Assembly (NCBI RefSeq): GCF_040958095.1
Contig: NC_091172.1
Span: forward strand, 7,156,314-7,220,313
DNA: 64,000 bases
Direction: 5' to 3'
Source: Procambarus clarkii
Lineage: Eukaryota > Arthropoda > Malacostraca > Decapoda > Cambaridae
Part shown: positions 55,996 to 64,000 of the stretch, one piece after another
Layout of the letters: every line of letters begins with the position of its first letter
Position numbering within the stretch: position 1 is the first letter of the stretch
Translations under genes and position numbers: made by a program
The notes under the pieces: model-generated
The model's input: only the letters and a program-made list of their open reading frames with translations
Told to the model about the DNA's origin: nothing
Databases searched by the model: none

Positions 55996-58059
55996 AAACA
56001 ACAAGACAAGTTTGTCTTGGAAAATTTGTTCTGAATGGAAGAAAACAATTGTACATTGGATTTACAGAACATGTAAGAGAATGTTGAACACAGTGAACAT
56101 ATTGGGAACATGACAATGAACACAGAACATGAAAGAGAATGTTGAACACAGTGAACTTGTGGGGAATATGAACTTGCAGAGTACATGAATAATGAGCTTA
56201 AAAGTTGTACAGAGAACATGTGAAGAACATGGAGAACATGACAAAGAACACAGAAAACATGGAAGAGAATGCAAAGAACACAGTGAATATGGGGAGAATA
56301 TACAAATAATGTAAGATTATTGGCAATAGCTGTATTTCATATTCTTGCGGGTGCAGAGTTGTGTATGAATCTGGGGAAAAATGAGTTACGGGAATGGGCG
56401 AGATGAAGGAGGAGTACGGGAAGAGAACAGGGAAAATAAGGACGAAAGGGAGATGGGTAGGAAAGGGAGGGGGGGGGGGAGAAGGTAAGGGGTGAGGGAG
56501 GGAGATAAGAGAGTGGACGGATCTGGGGGCATGAAGAAAGGTGGGAGGGGGGTTATCTTGAGGTTATCTTGAGATGATTTCGGGGCTTTAGTGTCGGGTA
56601 AGGTAAGGTGTGATATGACTGTGTGATCTTTATTACCTTGTAAATGATTATTTACATAGCTGAGTAAATAAAGGGTATTGAAGGAGAGGATATGCTTACG
56701 TTGAAAAGGCTGGAGTGGGTCATAATCTGAGATACTAAGTTTGATGAACATTGAACTAAGGCGGGGGACAGGAGTTGGAGCTCGGTAATTGCGGTTTCTT
56801 TACTTAGTTAAAAGTATGACTGCTTTATATTTCAGGGAAATTGATTAGGTATTCAGGATGATATAAGAGGAGAGGATGATATTAACGTGAAGGACCGGAG
56901 CTGGAGCTCAGTAACTAAATTATTGAATTTACTGAGTTCAGAATATAGAGGGGTTTAAATTGGGGCTAAAATTGGGTTATTAGTAGCCAAAATGCACTTA
57001 TAAATGTGGTCTGACAAATTTTGGTCTTAAACTGGGCTCTGACACATTTTTATCTTAAACTGAACTCTGTTTAATTTTTGGTCTCAAACTGGACTCTTCA
57101 ATTTCGGTCTTAAAATGGTTTCAGACAATATTTTGGTCTAAAAATGGTCTCTGAAACTATTTCGGTCTTAAAATGGTCTCTGACAAATTTCGGTCTTTAA
57201 CTGGACTCTGAATATTTTCGGGTTCAAACCGGTCTCTGACTATTTTTGGTCTTAAAATGATCTCTGAAATTATTTCGGTCTTCAACTGGTCTCAGAATAA
57301 TTTCAGTCTTTAACTGGTCTCTGTTCAATTTCGGTCTTAGAAAAATTTCAGTCTTTTGATGGAATCTGAAGAAATTTCGTCTTTAACTGGTCTCTGTCAA
57401 ATTTAGGTCTTCAACTGGTCTTTGAACATTTTCAGTCTTCAACTGGATACTGAATATGTTTTCTTTTTGGTCTTAAAATAGTCTCTGTCAAATTTTGGTC
57501 TCAAACTGGACTCTGATGAAAATCGGTCTGAAAATGGTCTTTGTCATATTTCAGTCTTAAAATGGTCTTTGAGCAATTTCCGTCTTCAACTGGTCTCTTA
57601 AATTATTTTGATCTTAAACTGAAATCTGAAAATATTTGACTTCAACTGGTGTCTGACTAATTTCAGTCTTCATCTGGTCTCCGAATAATTTAGGTTTTGA
57701 ACTGGTCTCTGATTAATTTAGGTCTTTTACTGGTGAAACAGCAGTATAAGGATATACAACAAAAACTTATTGCTAAGATGTCTATTTTCCATAACAAAAT
57801 TTCAATGTGAATTTATTCTGACAATTTCTTAACAATGTTTTATGATCATATGAACTCTGAACTCATTTTTTGTCATGAACGAATATGACAAAGTGAGGAA
57901 TAATGTTCTGAAAAAATTGGACTCAAACGTGTGGGCCACAGCGGTAACTTGGAACATTTTACCTGGAACCCCTGACGCCTTAGCTGGAACTGACCCCCCC
58001 CCCCCTCAAAAAAAAGTTCCCGCTAAACCGTCATCCATACCACTGCCCCGGACCCACCA

Positions 58060-59603
58060 CCAGGTGAGGCCCTGGACCCTCCACCAGGTGAGGCCCTGGA
58101 CCCTCCACCAGGTCACCAGGGGAGGCCCCGGACCCTCCACCAGGTCACCAGGTGAGGCCCCGGACCCTCCACCAGATCACCAGGTGAGGCTCAGGACCCT
58201 CCACCAGGTGAGGCCCTGGACCCTCCACCAGGTCACCAGGGGAGGCCCTGGACCCTCCACCAGGTCACCAGGTGAGGCCCCGGACCCTCCACCAGATCAC
58301 CAGGTGAGGCTCAGGACCCTCCACCAGCTGAGGCCCTGGACCCTCCACCAGGTCACCAGGTGAGGCTCAGGACCCTCCACCAGGTCACCAGGTGAGGCTC
58401 AGGACCCTCCACCAGGTCACCAGGTGAGGCCCCGGACCCTCCACCAGATCACCAGGTGAGGCTCAGGACCCTCCACCAGGTCACCAGGTGAGGCTCAGGA
58501 CCCTCCACCAGGTCACCAGGTGAGGCCCCGGACCCTCCACCAGGTCACCAGATGAGGCCCCGGACCCTCCACCAGGTGAGGCCCTGGACCCTCTACCAGA
58601 TCACCAGGTGAGGCTCAGGACCCCCCACCAGGTCACCAGGTGAGGCTCAGGACCCTCCACCAGGTCACCAGGCGAGGTCCCGGACCCTCCACCAGGTCAC
58701 CAGGGGAGGCCCCGGACCCTCCACCAGGTCACCAGGTGAGGCTCAGGACCCTCCACCAGGTCACCAGGCGAGGTCCCGGACCCTCCACCAGGTCACCAGG
58801 TGAGGCCCCGGACCCTCCACCAGGTCACCAGGCGAGGTCCCGGACCCTCCACCAGGTCACCAGGTGAGGCCCCGGACCCTCCACCAGGTCACCAGGTGTG
58901 GCTCAGGACCCTCCACCAGGTCACCAGGTGAGGCTCAGGACCCTCCACCAGGTCACCAGGCGAGGTCCCGGACCCTCCACCAGGTCACCAGGTGAGGCCC
59001 CGGACCCTCCACCAGGTCACCAGGTGAGGCTCAGGACCCTCCACCAGGTCACCAGGTGAGGCCCCGGTCCCTCCACCAGGTCACCAGGTGAGGCCCCGGT
59101 CCCTCCACCAGGTCACCAGGTGAGGCCCCGGACCCTCCACCAGATCACCAGGTGAGGCTCAGGACCCTCCACCAGGTCACCAGGTGAGGCTCAGGACCCT
59201 CCACCAGGTCACCAGGCGAGGCCCCGGACCCTCCACCAGGTCACCAGGTGAGGCCCCGGTCCCTCCACCAGGTCACCAGGTGAGGCCCCGGACCCTCCAC
59301 CAGGTCACCAGGGGAGGCCCTGGACCCTCCACCAGGTCACCAGGTGAGGCCCCGGTCCCTCCACCAGGTCACCAGGGGAGGCCCCGGACCCTCCACCAGG
59401 TCACCAGGGGAGGCCCCGGACCCTCCACCAGGTCACCAGGTGAGGCCCCGGACCCTCCACCAGGTCACCAGGTGAGGCCCTGGACCCTCCACCAGGTCAC
59501 CAGGTGAGGCCCCGGTCCCTCCACCAGGTCACCAGGTGAGGCCCTGGACCCTGCACCAGGTCACCAGGGGAGGCCCTGGACCCTGCACCAGGTCACCAGC
59601 CGG
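58060..59603 (+). repeat. 32-bp minisatellite of donor-like units
   Basis: About fifty units of GTGAGGCCCCGGACCCTCCA followed by CCAGGTCACCAG, some shortened to about 18 bp. The sequence is clearly related to the 3' end of exon B and the array at 51840-52086. Almost every junction is CACCAG followed by GTGAGG. The frame is not kept because 32 is not a multiple of three. It ends at CCAGCCGGCAAGGGAGATC. Confidence 0.96.
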
Positions 59604-59762
59604 CAAGGGAGATCATCCGGACATTCACCAAGGTTGAATGATACACAAAACCTGGGTGGCGCTGACTCTTTAGGTCATGTATAAGTAAATATCATAAGGC
59701 ACCATACCCTCCCTGGTCAAGACTCCGGCTCTTAAGTGCGCATCTGATAGTAGCACAGTAGC
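59604..59762. other. Short unique spacer
   Basis: No recognised feature between the two arrays. Confidence 0.5.
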
Positions 59763-61440
59763 TTGTGTCAGCACCTGATACTGGTACAATGGTGTCAGCA
59801 CCTGATACTGGTACAATGGTGTCAGCACCTGATACTGGTACAATGGTGTCAGCACCTGATACTGGTACAATGGTGTCAGCACCTGATACTGGTACAATGG
59901 TGTCAGCACCTGATACTTGTACAATGGTGTCAGCACCTGATACTGGTACAATGGTGTCAGCACCTGATACTGGTACAATGGTGTCAGCACCTGATACTGG
60001 TACAATGGTGTCAGCACCTGATACTGGTACAATGGTGTCAGCACCTGATACTGGTACAATGGTGTCAGCACCTGATACTGGTACAATGGTGTCAGCACCT
60101 GATACTGGTACAATGGTGTCAGCACCTGATACTGGTACAATGGTGTCAGCACCTGATACTGGTACAATGGTGTCAGCACCTGATACTGGTACAATGGTGT
60201 CAGCACCTGATACTGGTACAATGGTGTCAGCACCTGATACTGGTACAATGGTGTCAGCACCTGATGCTGGTACAATGGTGTCAGCACCTGATACTTGTAC
60301 AATAGTGTCAGCACCTGATACTGGTACAATGGTGTCAGCACCTGATACTGGTACAATGGTGTCAGCACCTGATACTTGTACAATGGTGTCAGCACCTGAT
60401 ACTGGTACAATGGTGTCAGCACCTGATACTGGTACAATGGTGTCAGCACCTGATACTGGTACAATGGTGTCAGCACCTGATACTGGTACAATGGTGTCAG
60501 CACCTGATACTGGTACAATAGTGTCAGCACCTGATACTGGTACAATAGTGTCAGCACCTGATACTGGTACAATGGTGTCAGCACCTGATACTGGTACAAT
60601 GCTGTCAGCACCTGATACTGGTACAATGGTGTCAGCACCTGATACTGGTACAATGGTGTCAGCACCTGATACTGGTACAATAGTGTCAGCACCTGATACT
60701 GGTACAATAGTGTCAGCACCTGATACTGGTACAATAGTGTCAGCACCTGATACTTGTACAATGGTGTCAGCACCTGATACTGGTACAATATTGTCAGCAC
60801 CTGATACTGGTACAATAGTGTCAGCACCTGATACTGGAACAATATTGTCAGCACCTGATACTGGTACAGTAGGCTCAGCACCTGATACTGGAACAATATT
60901 GTCAGCACCTGATACTGGTACAGTAGTCTCAGCACCTGATACTAGTACAGTAGTCTCAGCACCTGATTCTGGAACAATAGTGTCAGCACCTGATACTGGT
61001 ACAGTAGTCTCAGCACCTGATACTGGTACAATGGTGTCAGCACCTGATACTGGTACAATATTGTCAGCACCTGATACTGGTACAATGGTGTCAGCACCTG
61101 ATACTGGTACAATGGTGTCAGCACCTGATACTGGTACAATGGTGTCAGCACCTGATACTGGTACAATATTGTCAGCACCTGATACAGGTACAATATTGTC
61201 AGCACCTGATACTGGTACAATGGTGTCAGCACCTGATACTGGTACAATATTGTCAGCACCTGATACTGGTACAATGGTGTCAGCACCTGATACTGGTACA
61301 ATGGTGTCAGCACCTGATACTGGTACAATATTGTCAGCACCTGATACTGGTACAATATTGTCAGCACCTGATACTGGTACAATATTGTCAGCACCTGATA
61401 CTGGTACAATATTGTCAGCACCTGATACAAGTTTAATGGA
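59763..61440. repeat. 27-bp minisatellite
   Basis: More than sixty units of GTCAGCACCTGATACTGGTA followed by CAATGGT, nearly perfect on the left and more varied (ATTGT, GTAGTCT) after 60780. Diverged units continue to about 61580. The unit is 27 bp, so frames on both strands stay open. The longest (59765-61582) would give SAPDTGTMV repeats. No signal peptide, splice context or family motif supports a gene. Confidence 0.97.
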
Positions 61441-61589
61441 GTCAGCACCTTATACCAGTACAATATTGGCATCATCTGATATCGATACAATAGTGTCAGG
61501 TCCTGATAATAGTACAATAGTGTTTGCACCTCATACTTGTACAAAAGTGTCAGGTCCTGATTCCAGTACAACTGTGCTGTGATGCACAG

Positions 61590-61887
61590 CTGCTGACAGT
61601 TGTGCATCACAGAGTGGCTGACAGCTGTGCATCAAAGAGTGCCTAACAGCTCCTGACAGCTGTCCATCACAGAGTGCATGACACCTCCTGACACCTGTCC
61701 ATCACAGAGTGCATGACACCTCCTGACACCTGTCCATCACAGAGTGCATGACACCTCCTGACACCTGTCCATCACAGAGTGCATGACACCTCCTGACACC
61801 TGTCCATCACAGAGTGCATGACACCTCCTGACACCTGTCCATCACAGAGTGCATGACACCTCCTGACACCTGTCCATCACAGAGTAC
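61590..61887. repeat. 35-bp minisatellite
   Basis: Six to seven units of GACACCTCCTGACACCTGTC followed by CATCACAGAGTGCAT. Diverged units at 61590-61670 read CAGCTGCTGACAGTTGTGCA. Confidence 0.93.
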
Positions 61888-62097
61888 CATGACTTGTTGA
61901 GTGCCCGCAGCTGACGCCAACACCAGATAACAGATCATTATGGAGGACTTTCAAACAGGTGACAGTATCTTATAATGTATGAGTCACTGATACCGGTGTG
62001 GCAATTAGTGTCTGACCCCTGATAGTTGTACACTTATGCCTTCTCCTGAAAACGACACATTTGGCCGAATTTCAGAACACTCTCCTAAACACCCTTT
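61888..62097. other. Spacer, no recognised feature
   Basis: Unique-looking sequence between two arrays. No exon is supported. Confidence 0.5.
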
Positions 62098-64000
62098 GAC
62101 AGGACTCTTCTTGATGCTAGTGTGTTTGACAGGACTCCTCTAGATGCAAGTGTGTTTGACAGGACTCTTCATGATGCTAGTGTGTTTGACAGGACTCCTC
62201 TAGATGCTAGTATGTTTGACAGGACTCCTCTTGATGCTAGTGTGTTTGACAGGACTCCTCTAGATGCTAGTATGTTTGACAGGACTCCTCTAGATGCTAG
62301 TATGTTTGACAGGACTCCTCTAGATGCTAGTATGTTTGACAGGACTCCTCTAGATGCTAGTATGTTTGACAGGACTCTTCTTGATGCTAGTGTGTTTGAC
62401 AGGACTCCTCTTGATGCTAGTGTGTTTGACAGGACTCTTCTTGATGCTAGTGTGTTTGACAGGACTCTTCTTGATGCTAGTGTGTTTGACAGGACTTCTC
62501 TTGATGCTAGTATGTTTGACAGGACTCTTCTTGATGCTAGTGTGTTTGACAGGACTCCTCTTGATGCTAGTGTGTTTGACAGGACTCTTCTTGATGCTAG
62601 TGTGTTTGACAGGACTCCTCTAGATGCTAGTATGTTTGACAGGACTCCTCTTGATGCTAGTGTGTTTGACAGGACTCTTCTTGATGCTAGTGTGTTTGAC
62701 AGAACTCTTCTTGATGCTAGTGTGTTTGACAGGACTCCTCTTGATGCTAGTGAGTTTGACAGGACTCTTCTTGATGCTAGTGTGTTTGACAGAACTCTTC
62801 TTGATGCTAGTGTGTTTGACAGGACTCTTCTTGATGCTAGTGTGTTTGACAGAACTCTTCTTGATGCTAGTGTGTTTGACAGGACTCCTCTTGATGCTAG
62901 TGTGTTTGACAGGACTCCTCTAGATGCTAGTATGTTTGACAGGACTCCTCTAGATGCTAGTATGTTTGACAGGACTCCTCTAGATGCTAGTATGTTTGAC
63001 AGGACTCCTCTAGATGCTAGTGTGTTTGACAGGACTCCTCTTGATGCTAGTGTGTTTGACAGGACTCTTCTTGATGCTAGTGTGTTTGACAGAACTCTTC
63101 TTGATGCTAGTGTGTTTGACAGGACTCCTCTTGATGCTAGTGAGTTTGACAGGACTCCTCTTGATGCTAGTGTGTTTGACAGGACTCCTCTAGATGCTAG
63201 TATGTTTGACAGGACTCCTCTAGATGCTAGTATGTTTGACAGGACTCCTCTAGATGCTAGTATGTTTGACAGGACTCCTCTAGATGCTAGTGTGTTTGAC
63301 AGGACTCTTCTTGATGCTAGTATGTTTGACAGGACTCCTCTAGATGCTAGTATGTTTGACAGGACTCCTCTAGATGCTAGTGTGTTTGACAGGACTCTTC
63401 TTGATGCTAGTATGTTTGACAGGACTCTTCTTGATGCTAGTGTGTTTGACAGGACTCTTCTTGATGCTAGTGTGTTTGACAGGACTCTTCTTGATGCTAG
63501 TGTGTTTGACAGGACTCCTCTAGATGCTAGTGTGTTTGACAGGACTCCTCTTGATGCTAGTGTGTTTGACAGGACTCTTCTTGATGCTAGTGTGTTTGAC
63601 AGGACTCTTCTTGATGCTAGTGTGTTTGACAGGACTCTTCTTGATGCTAGTGTGTTTGACAGGACTCTTCTTGATGCTAGTATGTTTGACAGGACTCCTC
63701 TTGATGCTAGTGTGTTTGACAGGACTCTTCTTGATGCTAGTATGTTTGACAGGACTCCTCTAGATACTAGTGTGTTTGACAGGACTCTTCTTGATGCTAG
63801 TATGTTTGACAGGACTCTTCTTGATGCTAGTGTGTTTGACAGGACTCTTCTTGATGCTAGTGTGTTTGACAGGACTCCTCTAGATGCTAGTGTGTTTGAC
63901 AGGACTCTTCTTGATGCTAGTATGTTTGACAGGACTCTTCTTGATGCTAGTGTGTTTGACAGGACTCTTCTTGATGCTAGTGTGTTTGACAGGACTCTCC
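62098..64000. repeat. 30-bp minisatellite, continues past the window
   Basis: About 63 units of TTGACAGGACTCCTCTAGAT followed by GCTAGTATGT. Two main variants alternate (CTCCTCTAGATGCTAGTAT and CTTCTTGATGCTAGTGT), with patches that suggest higher-order duplication. The array runs off the end of the window. Confidence 0.97.

Larger units (their letters stand above)
52087..58026. mobile_element. Giant non-coding foldback element FB2
   Basis: Inverted ends TTAGCGGGAACT and AGTTCCCGCTAA, then homopolymer T/G against C/A, then GGTCAGTTCCAGCTAAGGCG and complement. Arms of roughly 1.3 kb are clearly inverted: GAACATTATTCCTCACTTTG, AGAGTTCATATGATCATA and AAATAGACATCTAAGCAGTA; a 26-30 bp tandem of GACCGAAATT...CAGAGACCAGTT (52390-53265 and 57000-57735); then ACCGAGCTCCAGCTCCGGTC blocks (53275-53460 and 56740-56990). 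The centre (53470-56560) holds GTTAGGTAAGTTA degenerate repeats, GAATAACTTTGATG repeats, TTAGTTGATTGACGAATA units, GAACATG blocks and a G-rich block. No coding motif is seen. It lies between two parts of the same GTGAGG minisatellite. Confidence 0.82.

Noticed and set aside
59763..64000. CRISPR-like arrays
   Set aside because: Units are directly adjacent with no unique spacers of constant length, and the context is eukaryotic.

Overview
The window looks like nuclear DNA of an arthropod, most likely a decapod crustacean. It has no compact gene order. It holds two spliced exons of a Cys-loop anion channel, many truncated LINE (non-LTR) retrotransposons with (AC)n tails, Penelope-like elements, tRNA-derived SINEs, a solo LTR, and about nine minisatellite arrays with units of 25-39 bp. 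The order-level assignment is my inference from the repeat style; no species is claimed.

Layout. 1-2920 is AT-rich sequence with repeat fragments. 2921-36567 is one near-perfect inverted repeat: a left arm (2921-19716), a 7-bp centre (19717-19723) and a right arm (19724-36567), about 16.8 kb each. Each arm carries, from outside in, a 30-bp VNTR, a Penelope-like element, tandem tRNA-Leu-like SINEs, a 38-bp VNTR, a 484-bp foldback MITE, about nine 5'-truncated LINE copies, a 234-bp foldback element and simple repeats. Right-arm coordinate = S minus left-arm coordinate, with S drifting from 39449 near the centre to 39475 at the outer ends.

36568-64000 is the neighbourhood of a ligand-gated chloride channel gene on the + strand. 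Exon A (37990-38219) encodes pre-M1, M1, M2 and the M2-M3 loop. Exon B (51684-51839) encodes M3 and the start of the intracellular loop. They join in phase 0 across a 13.5-kb intron. The family is closest, by recognition, to the arthropod pH-sensitive chloride channels (pHCl). Exons for the N-terminal ligand-binding domain and for M4 are not visible here.

The most unusual feature is at the splice sites. Upstream of exon A the acceptor region is amplified into 22 copies of a 30-bp unit, all in the channel reading frame. Downstream of exon B the donor region is amplified into a GTGAGG-containing minisatellite, which continues 6 kb further on as an array of about 50 units. Two giant foldback elements of about 6 kb with no recognisable coding capacity (39942-45884 and 52087-58026) share the same modular internal architecture. 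One lies in the intron and contains a solo LTR (44293-45320). The other sits inside the donor-derived array. The window ends in 27-bp, 35-bp and 30-bp minisatellites.

No intact protein-coding gene, rRNA, functional tRNA or CRISPR array was found. Most long open frames are in-frame tandem repeats or decayed reverse transcriptases.
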